64,000 nucleotides of DNA from Camarhynchus parvulus (Eukaryota; Chordata; Aves; Passeriformes; Thraupidae): contig NC_044571.1 of the NCBI RefSeq assembly GCF_901933205.1, positions 55,985,994 to 56,049,993 of the forward strand, given 5' to 3'. The notes beneath the pieces are model-generated. The model was not told the DNA's origin. It made no database searches and saw nothing but the letters and a program-made list of their open reading frames with translations. Position numbers and translations under genes: made by a program. This document shows, piece by piece, positions 1-13,430 of this stretch (its first letter is position 1; every line of letters begins with the position of its first letter).

Positions 1-3000
1 AAATTGTGCTTTTTACATTGGGAGAGGAAGCCTGATCTAAACAGGTCTTTTGGGTTACCAAAAGAGAGTCCAGATCTGCCATGGAGGCCTGTATATATGG
101 TATTTCACCTAACTTGAATACTAAAGTGGGAGAAAACATCAATCTCTAGTATAAAATGGCCCTTCAGAGTGACACTAATGGAAGTATCCTAAAGCTATTC
201 CCCTCCTAAGCCTCAGAAGAATCATTTGCACTGCATCGGGTACAGCCTTATCTCCAAAGGCTAATAACTGCATTTGAGCACTTACAAGCATAAAACAAGG
301 ATTTGTGCACACCAGTTATCCAGAATTTGTGTAGATTTTTGAAATTGTACTTACCATTCTGTTCTGTTTTTGACCACTACATAAAGATTTAAAGAATAAA
401 AAGCAACCAACCAAAAGCAGTAAAAAACATCCTTGTGGGTGAGTTTTGGCTAAGCACACAATGAGCGTTTTGAACTTTTTTATGAAGGCTTAGTATCACA
501 AGAGAGCATTAAGGCAAATGGATGTTGTCTTGGAGAGGTCAAGCTGCCACTGAGGGAGCAATGCAAACTGCCATAAAGTGTTTGAACAGAGATGAGTTTA
601 GTCAAGGATAAAAAGGAGTCCATGTCACCTTTCATAGCTGAATTTCTGGTGGTGAGAAAGAAATCCTCTATAAGGTCACCTGGCAGCATGGACTATGTGC
701 CAACAGGAGCAGCAGGCTCCTAGGAAAGCTCTCCAAGAACTGGAAGATGGAAAAGCAGAGCAGAGCAGGGCTGTGGCTGAACTAGCAGCCCAGCTGGAAA
801 GTGAGTTTTCTTATCCTGCACTCAGAGCTGCCTTGGCCCATGAAGGTGTCACACGCAATGCCACAGTGCAGACAGGCTGTCACACACCTCTGTCCTGAGC
901 CTTTTGGTTCAAAGGCTCAGAAACAACCTTTAGCCCATTTTGTTTTATGAAGGACATCAACTAAGAGCTGTAACCATTCCAGCTAAATTGGACACAACGT
1001 CTTTGACCCACAGAGAACAGAAAGCATCTCCAGGAAACAACTCACTCACACATAAGAGCTGAATGCCCTCTGAAGCTCTGTCTCTGATTCACTTCCTCCT
1101 CCTCAGCCTATCTAACAAAGATGCCTAGCCAAGATACAATAAATGTGCAACTTAGATTATAAAATCTGGGGGAAAGCCTCCATACTGTTTACTTTCAGTC
1201 ATGAAGGAAAGCAGTGATTCTTCCCCATTTTCAAAATATTCTGGGCTGTTGGCTGAAAGTACACACTGAGCAATGATGGTCTACCAGTGCAGCAAGCAAA
1301 CTGCCCTTAAGTGACTGTCAGGCAGCAGCAGCTGCTGTCAGCACCCACTAAAAAAAAAAATCCTAACGTGCTTGTTATTTAATCAGCAGCCATGCACCTT
1401 GTGCTGACTGTATATCACTGATCAACAAATGGATGCTAGTTTTTCCCTGAAGAAAGCAATACAGTGGGACATAAAATTAATACTGAATGTCAGTGTATAT
1501 GAGTAATAGATTTTAATGGTTTTAGCTCCTTAGAAGGGAAAAAAAATCAATTTCTGTGTAAAAGTTTGATACTTTCACACAAAGCCCATTCCTACCAAAA
1601 GCACTCAAACATTTTAACCTAAAAACAAAAACCAGACATAACTTTTCCACCTAAATTAGCCTAAAATCTTATTTTAGACTTTTTCATGAATTCTCTCTTA
1701 TAACTTTGATATAACAAAGACCTAATAACCCTCTGATCAGATGAGCTATAAATACATTACTGACTGGTGATGCATAATACATGATTTCTTCAATGTACCA
1801 CCTAAATACAAAAGATGCAGGTGTGGGTTTAAGGTTGACTTGATTCAAAAAGCCTACAGATATGTTGCCAATTTACAGCTGAAAAGAAATGGCTTGACAC
1901 ATGAGAGTGTGCCCTGGTAGCACATTCTTCCAGTGCATCTTCCCTCCCTTTATCTTTTGTTTGCATTGCATCTATCCAGTTTGGATCTTTCCTCCTCTCT
2001 AGCTCAGGTATTTATAACACACCCATCATCTTCATAGCTAAACTCCTCAGATCAGGAACTTTGTCCCACAGAGCATCTAATCCAGCAAAGTCATACAAGT
2101 ATGAAACTTCTGAATCACTGTAATAAAGCAAAGGAGTCTGTTGACTGTGACCACTGACATAATGAAGATAGCAAAGAGATATAGGGCAAGAGAGACCTAC
2201 CAGAGGAACTGAACAGGAATTATAAGGAGGCAAGTCAAATACGTCACCCAGAAAGAGAAGGAGGGAGACACCAAGCTCTGAGGCTAAAGTCTCCATGTTT
2301 GAAGTGAGAAAGCCAGAGCTGAAGAGTTCTCAGAGATGTTGCCTTGGAAAATCTCTATAAACCAGGTGTTGTTAAAGAAAATATTTCAAAATTCCTATTA
2401 TTTTCCCCACTGAGCAGCTGGAAATAGTTGTCAACAAAAGCTTTCCAGATCCATTTCTGTCCAATTTCTGTTGGAGAAGAGCTAAGGGCCAAATGAACTA
2501 TTCTTATCCTCTTCCTTTCTATCCCAACTATAAGCAAGGATGAAATGTCACCAGGCAAATACATGTGTAATTGGCATATTTGATTGATGTATAACTCTGT
2601 GGTTCCTGATTATATGTCCAAGAACACAAGTAGCTTATCATCCTCTTAACTTAAAGATGCACTGAGGGCTGAGACAAAGACCTTGTAGAGAAAAAAATAG
2701 AGGGAACATTAGCACAGTATAAGATTTTAAAAAACAAGATCGCAATCCTCAAGCATGATGCAAAATCTGATCAATTGTGATGTCAAAATATATATTCTTC
2801 AAAACAAATTTCTTTTGAGAGCTATGGTTTCATGAAGTCTTTGCAGAACAATGTGACATGACAACAGGAGGGACTGCTCCATCCCCAGCTTTTATGTAAA
2901 CAGTGGGTTACAACACACTTTCAAGGAAGCATCTGATTGGATTTCTACCCATTTCATTACAGAATTTAAATGTGCCATTTCAAGTGCTTTTCTTTTCTCC

Positions 3001-5533
3001 TGTGAAATTTGCTCGGGAGGGGAAGAGTGAATTTTTCATTTAGAGGGTATTTCAGTAGTAACTTGTTTTACAGAACACTCACCTATTTTTTCCTGAAAAA
3101 TCTGAGTCCTTCCTCACCTCCTCTTCCTCCCTCAAAATCTTTTGTTTAAAAATAGCTGAATAACAGTTCCCTGCAGCTATAACATTGAGACATGCTCAGT
3201 TAAACAGCACCTACCACAGAAGGAATGGCTTGCAATGTTCAAGCTTAAAATGCCAGCAGACTAAGTGATAGCAAAGGAGGACACTTTGTATTTATAGTAA
3301 CAGAGCTGTCCATCGTATATTAGATTGAGACTGATTGTTACTCATCTGTTAAAGTCAGCATATAATCCGTTCAGTCCTTGCCCCTAGATATCTAAATACA
3401 TCAGAGTTTTTTCCTGGTAAGACAGAAATGAGCACAGTGATAGTAAACCCAGTGACTAATCTAAATTTAATCAAATTTCCTGGTGAAAATGTCATCATAA
3501 CATGAGAAAAGCTCCACACATACATTTAGTAGCAAACACAGCAAAAACTTGACAGGACTTCTTTATTTAGTTGTTTTCTTTAAGAAATTGTCAAAAAAGC
3601 AGATAGATGAGTATTCGTATCCAAACAATAAAAATTGATTCAAATAGAAGATCCCCTGAATTTGTGAATACACTCAAAGACCTGGTTTAACCTGATACTA
3701 TTCTCAGAATGTGTCTCTTGGAAGCAAAAAGGAAAGTCAACACTCCTAAGTTGTATTGCTAATGCATCTTTTTATGGATATTTCTTCAGCTTAAAGCTGT
3801 TCCAGCTGTAATGAACAAGGTAAGATTCATGCAGAGAGGCAACATGTTTTATTCAGAATGGAAAAATAGGTCACTGGGTGAAGAACTTCTGCACAAAAGC
3901 ATCTCTACTTTGAGGTGCACCAACCGATTAAAAAAAACATCACTTGACCATGAAAACACTCACTTCCCTGCAAAATCATCTCAAAACAACTTTGTTTTTG
4001 TGGTCTTCATTTTAATAATACCTTTGCAAACTTCCCTTGATCTCAAAGTTCACATACCTTACTATTACATTATCCTTTGAGAGTACATGTATCTAAATCG
4101 TGCTTTTCCATAATACTTCACCGCAAAGCCATAGAATCAGGTATACATCCATTTGTTTCTGGTAGACCAGCTATGCAGCACCACTTGTAGAAATTTGACT
4201 CCTTCAATATCCATTTTTTTTCTCAAACCTTGACTCAGTTACATTTGGATATACAAGGTCTGCAGCAGATATGCCAGAAGATCAAATGTCAATAGTGCAG
4301 GAGTCTCAAAATGTCTCATCAGTACTTACATTAACATCAACTTTACTCTTTGAAAAATCCACTGCATTATGAAAAGTCATTCATTGCTGCAGATTTCTTC
4401 TCCATTGTCTATGGAAACACTGAGCTGAGCAGGACAAGTAATTTTTCTTCACTTTGAAAGGCACGGTTTATACAGATCTTTCATCTTGGTAAATTACCTA
4501 CACTACATCATGGGAATAAAGAACCCAGTTTGGGCATTTGCAATATTGTAAAAAATACCCAAAGTTTCTGAGAGCTTCCATTTTTAAGATTCAAAAAAAA
4601 AAACCTTCATATAATCTACCTTATTATATCTGAATTCACATATAAATTATATTCGCTTTGGGAAGTACTTATTTTATCAAAAATATAGGCACTCAGACAG
4701 TAATTACTTGGTGCATCTGCAACAAATTATAAACATATACTGATGCATTGCTGTAGATTTTAGGACCACAAAGTATAGCATGACACATCTACATATTGTC
4801 CTTCCTTGCCAACCTTTGATCTCTGCCGCAGCTGGCACTTATGCAAGCTACAGAGAGCTGAAAAATTCTGCAAAATCCTCTGGGACATAGACAGCTGAGT
4901 ACAGAGCTAATCCTACTCAAAGCAGAAACTTCCACGTTAAATCTGCATTATTTTTTTTTTCTGATTCAGTTAATATTTTCCATAGATTTTCCTTAGTTTT
5001 AGCCAAATCCCCCTGAAAGGATAATTTCTGCAGATACCTCTGTATGGAAAGACAACTCTTAATTAGTGGGTAAGAGCTAGCCATTTTGCATGGAGATGAC
5101 CCCATTTGCTCATTCTACAGGATCACCCCAATATTATCATTAGATGCCCATGTTTACAACTGTACTCACCATACAGAATTTTTTTCCTTTGTGAGTTGAT
5201 GAGAAAGACCACAAAAAGAAATGATCATTTATGTATTTATTAAGGTCAGATAAATTTCAGTAACTACCTTATTTTTTTTAATGTTCAAGTCAATATTATA
5301 AAGAATTTGCCCATGTAAAAATAAACCTTAATATGCTGAAAAACTCTACAGTGAGGTGCAGGGCTGTTTATTGCTCATCTGTCCACTGGACTGTGAGTGT
5401 ATTCTGCAAATTGCTGTGCAAGTGGATCTTCAAATATTAGTCTGCAGGCATTCCTGCATTCCATGTTGATGTGTTTGATTGTTTTTACATGATTTAAGCC
5501 AAAATATACGCTTCCTGCTTAGCTTAACAGATG
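1..5533. other. Intergenic, unique sequence
   Basis: AT-rich sequence without a recognised repeat or gene. A 695-800 plus-strand stretch has a coiled-coil-like translation ending at a GTGAGT donor-like site (see findings). Short A/T runs occur, for example at 4588 and 4951. The frames at 2012-2296 and 3811-4080 have no recognisable domain. Confidence 0.6.
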
Positions 5534-6300
5534 TTACTAACCGTTTCTACATAAAACTAACCAAACAAATTCTTAAAAAACTATACCTTAGTTTCAGTTA
5601 CACCAACCATCACACCAAAAAACACAATAACAAAACCCACCACCCTACTATATAGCTCAAAAGCTCACATTACTACCCCACTTAACTTGCAAATAAATTA
5701 CTAACTGCACAATATTAGACCCCAAAACCCCGAGTAAACCCCGCGGAGATCTTGGCATGATGCCCGAAACTTGTCTGATTTCGATCCTGCAAATGAATTG
5801 CCATTTGGTATGAGGGCTGGAAGGTGTCACAGGTTTAAAGGGTGTTTTTATAAGGTGTACACAGGGTGAAAATATAAGTTTTAAAAATTTTTGTATAAAG
5901 GTAATGGGGACAAGATGGAGGGAACAGGGCGTGTCTCATCCTTCTTCCTTCTTCTTCTTGTTCTCCATCTTCTGCTGTGATGTGGGCACTCAGGGATTGG
6001 TTTAGGGAAGGGGTGCACTGTCCAACATGGGTGATAGGTATTGGAAGGTAAAGGTAAATATGATATACGTAATTTGTGGTATAAGAGACGGAGCAGCCTT
6101 GGGGGCCGTCGGAGAGCGTCGTGGCTGCCTTGCTGGTCAGACCTCTGTCTGCCAGGAAGAAAATTTTGTAGATAAGACTTAATAAACAACCTGAAGACCG
6201 AACAGCAAAGAGTCCAGTCTCATTCTTCAGAGCCTGGGGTCGCTCCCTGGACCACCCAACTCACCTCGGGGGCAGAGAACAAGCAGCCGGCCCCGAGATG
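5534..6300 (+). mobile_element. Endogenous-retrovirus-type LTR (probable solo LTR)
   Basis: This stretch is much richer in CpG and G than its surroundings from about 5740 on. It carries promoter/terminator parts in LTR order: a TATA-like GGTATAAGAG near 6078, a GC-rich downstream part (GGGGGCCGTCGGAGAGCGTC), a polyadenylation hexamer in CTTAATAAACAACC near 6180, and a GC-rich end (CAGCCGGCCCCGAG). I recognise the 3' two thirds as an LTR type common in songbird genomes, but cannot name the family with certainty. The left boundary is uncertain. The pentamer agatg occurs at 5529-5533 and at 6296-6300 and could be a target-site duplication, but the expected TG...CA ends are not clear. No gag, pol or env sequence is seen on either side, so it is called solo. 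Confidence 0.7.
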
Positions 6301-6310
6301 GCACTACCAA

Positions 6311-7924
6311 GAGCAATCAACATTCTGATAAATACACAGTATCTCAGGAGCCTAGAGATAACTATATGAAAGGGCAGGAACAGCATATCTGTGGACAACC
6401 TATGAAATAAAAATCTCTTCAGAGTCTTCATTTCCTCAACATTTTTCTTTCCCTTTTTTCCAGTTCAAAATACTAGCCAAGGGAAAGAGCAATGGCAGCA
6501 ACTTCCAGAGAGGCATTTGATGAAAGAATAATAAAATGGGTGGCTCAATAAGAAAACATGCAGCTCAGAATCATGCAGTGATGTTACATCTATACGTTTA
6601 ACAAGGTTTATAAGCCAGCTAATCTCTTTTGGCAAAGCAAGTTTTCCAAAGAAAAAATATTTTTTCTTAGTAATCGATCTAATTTTCCATAGAAGAGGTT
6701 AACTGTATTGTTAGAACAATGTTAATTATGACAGGGAGCCATAACTATTGATAACACAGCACAGCACAACAGTGCTGGCAATGGCTCTTGCAGAGATTCA
6801 CCAACATGAAGAAGGCAGATAGAACCTGGCTTCTTTTACGAAGCAGGTATAAAAAACAAATTGATTACTTTTTCTTTTCCTTACATATGTTTTGTAGGAG
6901 GGATTATTTTCTGTTACTCAAAACATAAAAAAGAAGTCACTTCATTGATCTAGGTTGGGGATAGGATTTACAGAGTTCCTAAGACTGCTAATGGATCAAC
7001 CCTGCACAAGAAAATTTCCATAGAGCTAAGGTTAGTGTGACTTGCTCAAACTAGTAAGTGTTATGGATCAATATATCTTTTAAAGGTAGCTAATTTACAA
7101 TGTCAGAAAAAAAATCAGACAGACTTATGGGATAACAAAAATTATTGACAGGGAAGTGACATAACCAGAAAAAATAACGTACTGGATATACGTAGCAACT
7201 TATGTCATATTATGATTTAAGCTGAGTTAAATGCATCTGTCATTTGCCCTCCCAGCCACAAAATCCAGCGTCTCATAAAGTGAGAAACAAGAAGAGTTTA
7301 ATAATCCAGAACCTCCTAATGATTGACTCAACAAGCTGCAATACAATTCACCTGTAAGAAAGGCAGAACAATTTGAAACGGGCCGTTAATTAAAAGGTAA
7401 GGACCTAAAGGTATGTGCATTGAATTTCACCAGCACCAGCACTTAGTGTTAAGATAACTCTGAAGTGGTGTTACTTAATTGAAAACATTGCAATGGAATT
7501 TACAAATAAACCTCTGATGCTACCACAGTGGGAGAGATAACCAAACTTTCCCAAAAAACTGAAAACTGCTGTAAGCCATGATGAATAGAAACTGAAAAAA
7601 AAATTGAAAAGAATATGCTCCTAAATAGTCAAAGAAAGGAGCTGGTGGTTTAGAAAGAAATAAATAAAAGTCAGCTGTGGCATTTCTCAGAAATACCACA
7701 AAAATTTAAACATTGTACATTAAACTTTTATCTGGCTGATATCAGTCTCCATATGTATCACCTCTCACTCCCGTAGTTTCCGTGTTTCACTGCAGGTCAC
7801 GTATTCATAGATATTCCCAACTACTGTCTGATTTTGAGCAGTTTTTTAAAAGTCTCAGTACAAACAGCTTAACCAGAGTGCAGTGCAGCAAGCAGAGGAA
7901 AGAAAAAGGCATGTTTTGTTATTA
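6311..7924. other. Intergenic, unique sequence
   Basis: AT-rich, with nothing recognisable between the LTR and the first CR1 piece. Confidence 0.6.
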
Positions 7925-8095
7925 CAGATTGCAAACTCAGAGAACAGGCACTCCAACAGATTGCCCAGGAAGGTCAGGGAGTCTCCCTCATTAGCAACCT
8001 TCAATATCTCTCTGGACATGGCCCTGCTTGAGTAGATGGGTTCAATCAGATGATCTACAGAGGTCCCTTCTGACCTCAATCATTCTGTGACTCCA
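7925..8095 (+). mobile_element. CR1 LINE 3' end fragment
   Basis: The text runs CAGATTGCCCAGGAAGGTC, then GACATGGCCCTGCTTGAGTAG, then GGTCCCTTCTGACCTCAATC and ATTCTGTGAC. This is the order of the CR1 3' UTR ending in its short ATTCTATG-type tail, in sense orientation. It is only about 170 bp, 5'-truncated as usual for CR1, and moderately diverged. Confidence 0.8.
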
Positions 8096-9974
8096 TGAAA
8101 TGAGGGGATACAGTTACCCCCCAAAAAGTTGAAGAAAATATGTGAAGCTTACTAGTAGCAAAGTGATAAACACAGAAGTTCCTGCAAGCCTGAACATGCC
8201 TGTTTCATCTTTACCCTACTAAATTTAGTAAGTCTCCTTATGCACCTAAAGCTGTGCTGTTGACAACAACTTCTAACTTCTTTAAGATATTTTATTTCTC
8301 AAGGCTACGTGAGCATGTTTATGTGGGCTTGTTACCATTTTTCATAAACTTGCAGAGTTCCTTCCACTGTCCCCCCATGCCACTTACAGCACTGATTGCA
8401 CCTCAAGGTTTCCCAAGTGATGAGGTCATTTTTGGAATCAATCTGCTCAGACAGTCAATCTGTCTGCTGAGGCAGACTTAGATAAATCAAAAAGATCCGA
8501 GGCCAATATCAATAAATGTATGTAAACAAAAAAATTATTAGAGCCTGACAGGTACCTCTCAAGTTAGGTATACATTAATTTTCATTAAAAACTGAGGAAC
8601 ACTGGGTAGATCACTCACCAAGGACAGCATGACAGATGATGGCTCATCACAGTTAGAAAACTAAAAGAAGTGGAAACAACACAGTTCCAGTGTCACAGGA
8701 AGAAACTACCACATTACATGTTTACAGCCATTCTTCCTGCAAGATCTAACTTGATTCAATGTCCAAGTGAAATTCCATACAGTATACATAAGTATTTGTT
8801 TAATTGCTGGATCTCAGACTGATCCCCAGAAGCAGGACGTCACAACATCTTTTCTTGCAGTTAATAATTCAGGTAGACAGTAATCAACTCATTCCCACAG
8901 AGACTTCATAGGACACCTCTCGTCTTGAGGCCAGAGAAATGTCATAAATTAAATCCAGAACCAGTTACCACAATCACCATCTGCTTACCACTCCAAATAC
9001 TATTTTTCTTTAATTGTGTATGTTATTAGTTGTTGAAGTTGCTTTTCCTTAAGACTGAAGGGTAGAAATAAAGTCGGTTTAAAATAAGAGAGTATGGTGT
9101 GTTTTTTAAAATCAGTCTTATAACTCTGAACTAAATAGTAGTCAGACAGTTTACAATATTGCATACAATTTCACTGGTTATGGTCATTCATCAAGTATTT
9201 CAAAATAATCAACTGCTACAGCTTTTGGACTCAATTGAGTTGCTGCTCAATTTTTATCCCTATTTGTCATTCAGAAGATAATTCACCAAACTAAAACTCA
9301 CACTTTGGTAGTCAATATAAAATCTTCTTTGGCCAGGGTTCATTTAATTGGGGAAGATTCATATCACAAAACCAATCAGTCCAGTGGGCTCAGGTTCAAA
9401 GCTGAACACAGCAAATGATACACCTTTGTCAGCAAGAACTGGAGTCTTTTAATTGTTTAGTCAGTGTGTCTCAAAGAGCACTGCATTTTGAGCTACAATC
9501 CAGCAAATATTGCACAATGACCTTCATGTAAACCAGAACATTAAGATGGAGTCCTGCAGGTCAGGGAAGCCCTTCAGCAAGGAGTATAACAACCAAGGAT
9601 GCTATTTTGCCTAATTAGACTAATCAAGCACAAAGCAGGGGAAAATCCCCTTGCAACTGAGCATAAAACCTGCAGAGAGGAACTGTTCCAGTGAGGAGGC
9701 TCTTCAGACAGCCCCAGCCACAGCAACAAAATCCAGCTCTCCCATTTCTGGGATCAGCAAAGCAATCACTAGACTGTGATAGGATTGATTGATTGATTAC
9801 TTTTTTCCTTTCCAAAATAAGGACAGAATGTCCAAGTTTTGCAAGGAAAAGAAATGCTGTTAAGTGCCTCAAGACATAAGTGGGTCTGGTCCTTGGGGGA
9901 ACATAAGAGGAATGTCTACTTTCTGGATCTAAGGTAGGAGCTACACAACAAAACACTACAAATAGACCACAATG
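8096..9974. other. Intergenic, unique sequence
   Basis: AT-rich. The only small repeat noted is a GATT run (four units) near 9785. No gene recognised. Confidence 0.6.
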
Positions 9975-10450
9975 ATGCAAGAAATCTGGACTCTGGGGAC
10001 ACCAGCAGAGGAAGGACATGGACTCGTTGGGTCCAAGAGAAGGGCTGCCAAGATAACCAGAGGACTGGAACATGTCTCCTATGAATACAGGCTGGGAGAG
10101 CTAGAGTTATTCAGCTTTGGCCTTGAGGAGACCTTACAGCTCCTTCCACTGCCTCAAGGGGCTACATGAGAGCAGGGTCTTTCTACTACTGCATACAATG
10201 AAAGGAGGAGAGGCTTTAAACTGAGTTATATTAAATAGTAGGAAGAAATCCTTTACTGTGAGGGTAGTGAAACACTGGAATAGGTTTCCCAGAAAAGTTG
10301 TGGATTACCCATCCGTGGAAATGTTCAAAGTAAGGTTGGATGGGCTTTAAGCAGCCGGGTCTAGTGGGAGGAGTCCTGATCTATGGTTGGGGGATTGGAA
10401 CTAGATGATTTTAAAGTCCATTTCAACCCCAAACTCTCCATAATTCTGTA
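9975..10450 (+). mobile_element. CR1 LINE 3' end fragment
   Basis: Sense CR1 of about 475 bp: GGGTCCAAGAGAAGGGCTGCC, GAATACAGGCTGGGAGAGC, TTTACTGTGAGGGTAGTGAAACACTGG, CCAGAAAAGTTGTGGATTACC, GATGGGCTTTAAGCAG and a tail of CATTTCAACCCC...ATAATTCTGTA. It is 5'-truncated, with several small indels. Antisense and sense open frames of 65-149 residues across it are by-products of the repeat. Confidence 0.88.
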
Positions 10451-11944
10451 ATTATTTGATGCTGAAAATAGCAAAAGAGGAAAAATCCCTTATTAACAAC
10501 AGCTGTCACCTGCCTAGAAGTTATGTGGACAATGTAGACAAAAAAGCTGCTAAAAGTAAGACATGTTTGAGCCCACCAGAAAAACCTTACAGTGGGGTGG
10601 AATTCCATGGTGAAATGAAAAATTGACTAACAGAGCCCAGAAATAAAGGAATAACAGGAGGCTGGAAATTGAAAAATTAAAATTAGCCAAGCCGAACAGT
10701 GAAAATTTCAGAGTTAAAACAAGGTATCAAGATTTGTGAGCATTGGGCAGAGAAGTCAAGCATAGTCCCAGCTCTGGAGTGACCTAAAGTGCATGGTGGG
10801 AGTGAAGGGGGAGAAGTCTCCAAAGCCTTAGGCAGCATTAGGGGTTTGTTTTCATCCTGATGGACTGGTTGATGATCATACTCATTGGCACTAAGAAGAC
10901 TGAGGGATCTTAGAATCTCTGTGGAGCTTATAGCATGGTACCCCATGCAAAAAGCAGCTGCAGCCTCTGTAAAAGTTTACAGAGAAATAGGAAATGTGCA
11001 TTTAGAGGAACGTATGAAATGCCAGTAGCTCTTTGTTTTTAACCCTAGTTTGGTTTCTGGTCCCAGGTATGTGTGTGACACAGAGATCATATAACTTCTG
11101 TTCAGGGCTAGCCCAGCTCCCCACCCTCCCAAAAGCCGATCTGACCTGGACAGAGGTGACCAACAGAGTTCATAGAAGGGTGAGGGATTGAGAAGCATGG
11201 ACAATGAGCCTTGTCACTGTCTTCTTTTTTCTTATCAAAATAGATGTACTTTAAAGTGTGGATTGTCAGCTGCAGAAAAAAAAAATTACTATCCAGCCCT
11301 GAAGGGGGATCAGACAAGTACAGGAGAATGAAATCTTCCTATGTTTTTCTTAAATGTGTCTCAATTCCATTTTGATGGGACCACTTCTAGGAGGGTTTTG
11401 AAGCCATTCACTTTCAGAACTGCTCACAGAATATCACTTTTCTACACTCTGTACATGGAAGATGTTCATCAAACACGCCCAGTAACTGTTAAGGCAGTTT
11501 TATGATGTGAGTATCTGCCCCCTGGGAGCAGGACTGAAGCCACTGACACAATTTGCATAAACTACCATGCAGTTTTCAGATGGTAATAAATTAAGGTGAC
11601 ACCCTCCTGCTAAAGGCTGGGTATTCTTTTTACAAACCCCCTGATCAACACAGAATGTGTGTAGCTTTTGAGACCCTAAATCAAACCAGTAACATTTTGT
11701 GAAGACAGGTTGTGGCATTTTGTATTTTATGTTGTGTCAAAGAAAGAAAAGGCAGCAGCTTTCTTTTTCAGGGTGGGGGAAGTGTCAACCAGTATGTTAA
11801 AAGTTAGCTGAGCATAACACATTATTCTTAATATGCATTCAACAACACACACTGTAATGACTGAGAATGCTGCAAATACTGAATGTAAACTATTGCTAAT
11901 GTGTCTTACAGATCCACACCACAGAGAACATTCAGTCATGTTTC

Positions 11945-12330
11945 AAGTTTCAGCTGACAGATTGACAGGTACCAATTGACAGAACAGACTGTAGTGGAAT
12001 TCTTGACATTGCTTGTATCTATCTTAGAGTGTAGATGCATGGCCACAGTAGGACACATTTCCATGTGAAAAATTAGTCGCAGGGAGCGCTGCATTACTGT
12101 GGTTCAGCAATGCTGATTGTGTGGAAAATTAAGGATGATGAAGGTACAGTTTTCACTGCAGATTCATAAAATGTTCCTTTAAATCCTGCAAGGAGTAATT
12201 AAATAAAAATACTGATATGAACCAAGAAGCTGAAGTACTTGATTTACATAATCAATTTCTATCTGGAAAATCAATGTGATGAAAGCAGAAAAGTCAAAGG
12301 TATGATTATACCTCAGCTCTTAAGGGTACA
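11945..12330. promoter_or_regulatory. Candidate conserved non-coding element
   Basis: Unique sequence with several short motifs of regulatory type (TTGACAG pairs at about 11960 and 11976, GGGAGCGCTGCATTACTG, TAATTAAATAAAAATAC, TTACATAATCAATTTC). Two TGACAG cores, as bound by TALE homeoproteins, are spaced closely. No coding potential is seen. This is a judgement by eye. Confidence 0.25.
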
Positions 12331-12507
12331 TGATTAATTTTAAATCTCAAAGAAGTCACTCTGAGACCTTATGGCTTCTCCTGCTGAAACATAATGACAA
12401 AAGAAAAGTTCCATAGTGAATTTGAATAGGAATAAGGTAGTCCTTTAAAATTTTTTCCCTTCACTAAAGATTTACAGATACATATATATGCACAAACTTA
12501 TGTGTAG

Positions 12508-12531
12508 GTAAATATATATATATATATTTAC
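12508..12531. repeat. 24-bp perfect AT palindrome
   Basis: GTAAATATATAT followed by its exact reverse complement. It sits in a TA-rich patch from 12479 to 12548. It is either a small TA microsatellite with symmetrical flanks or a cruciform-prone site. Confidence 0.95.
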
Positions 12532-13089
12532 ATAACTATGTATGCATACCTGAACAAAGGGCAGGGGTTTACAGCACGAACTTCACCCTGGCTTAGGTTA
12601 GAAAAGTTCTGAAATGGTGATTAAAAGTAATAGTCAGCACATCATAACAGCATAAAGTGCCAAAATATGCCTGCAAGAATTGTTACTCAAAATTTTACAT
12701 GCCATACAGATTCTTGTTCTTTTCTAGATGACTCATTTATATTTGTTAACAAATTCTCAGAAAAAACTTCCACAGGAATGAATCAAAAGACTAATTCAGG
12801 AAGGGTGGTTTTAGAAGCAGTATAAATAGACATGGGCATGCACAGGACATGCAGTTCTCAATAAAGTTCACATAGAAGTATCACAAATATTGTGAAATGA
12901 AAGGCTTTTTGGTTTGTAGAAAATGAACCTCTAAAAGTAAAAATTCAGATAGAACTAAATATATCTACATTGCTTTAATAGATATTTCAGCAAATTGAAA
13001 ATAGGAATTTCTAGGCAAAATATTTTGAAATTTTAGTTAAAGTGTCATTGCATTATCAGTAGAACAATATTACTTCCAAAAGAAACTTA

Positions 13090-13430
13090 GATTTCTTGTT
13101 ATTTGCCACATTTAATTAAAGATCATTCTGTGACCCATACTTGTATGATTTTCTAGACCTCCTGTGGCTGCCAGTGACAGTCTACAGCTACACAAGGGAA
13201 TCAGTTCACAACACTGTATATTAATGAAGCAACTCATGCAGCATTCTCTGCCAGCACAGGAGAAAATGCATAAATGTTGCTGCCTTAATTGTATAGATCA
13301 CTGGGAATTGTAACAGGAATTTTTTGCTGTACTATTAATGCATTCTTTAGGATTCAGCTGTACAGTGCGCCCCATCAGCATGTTAATTCCTTGATGCAAG
13401 TTTAATGTCTTCTCATTGACAGAAAGCCAA
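13090..13430. promoter_or_regulatory. Candidate conserved non-coding element
   Basis: Unique, non-repetitive sequence of even composition with AT-rich homeodomain-type cores (TTTAATTAAAG, TATTAATGAAG, TATTAATGCATTC) and an E-box-like CAGCTG, with no open frame of note. Its texture is that of vertebrate conserved non-coding DNA found in gene deserts. This is a judgement by eye; conservation cannot be tested here. Confidence 0.3.

Noticed and set aside
5541..5710. G-poor, A/C-rich stretch considered as a nuclear mitochondrial insertion
   Set aside because: Its strand bias resembles avian mitochondrial DNA, but I recognise no mitochondrial gene sequence, and it abuts an LTR, which explains it better.
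9624..10073. 149-residue minus-strand open frame
   Set aside because: It ends within a CR1 piece on the opposite strand and shows no family resemblance.
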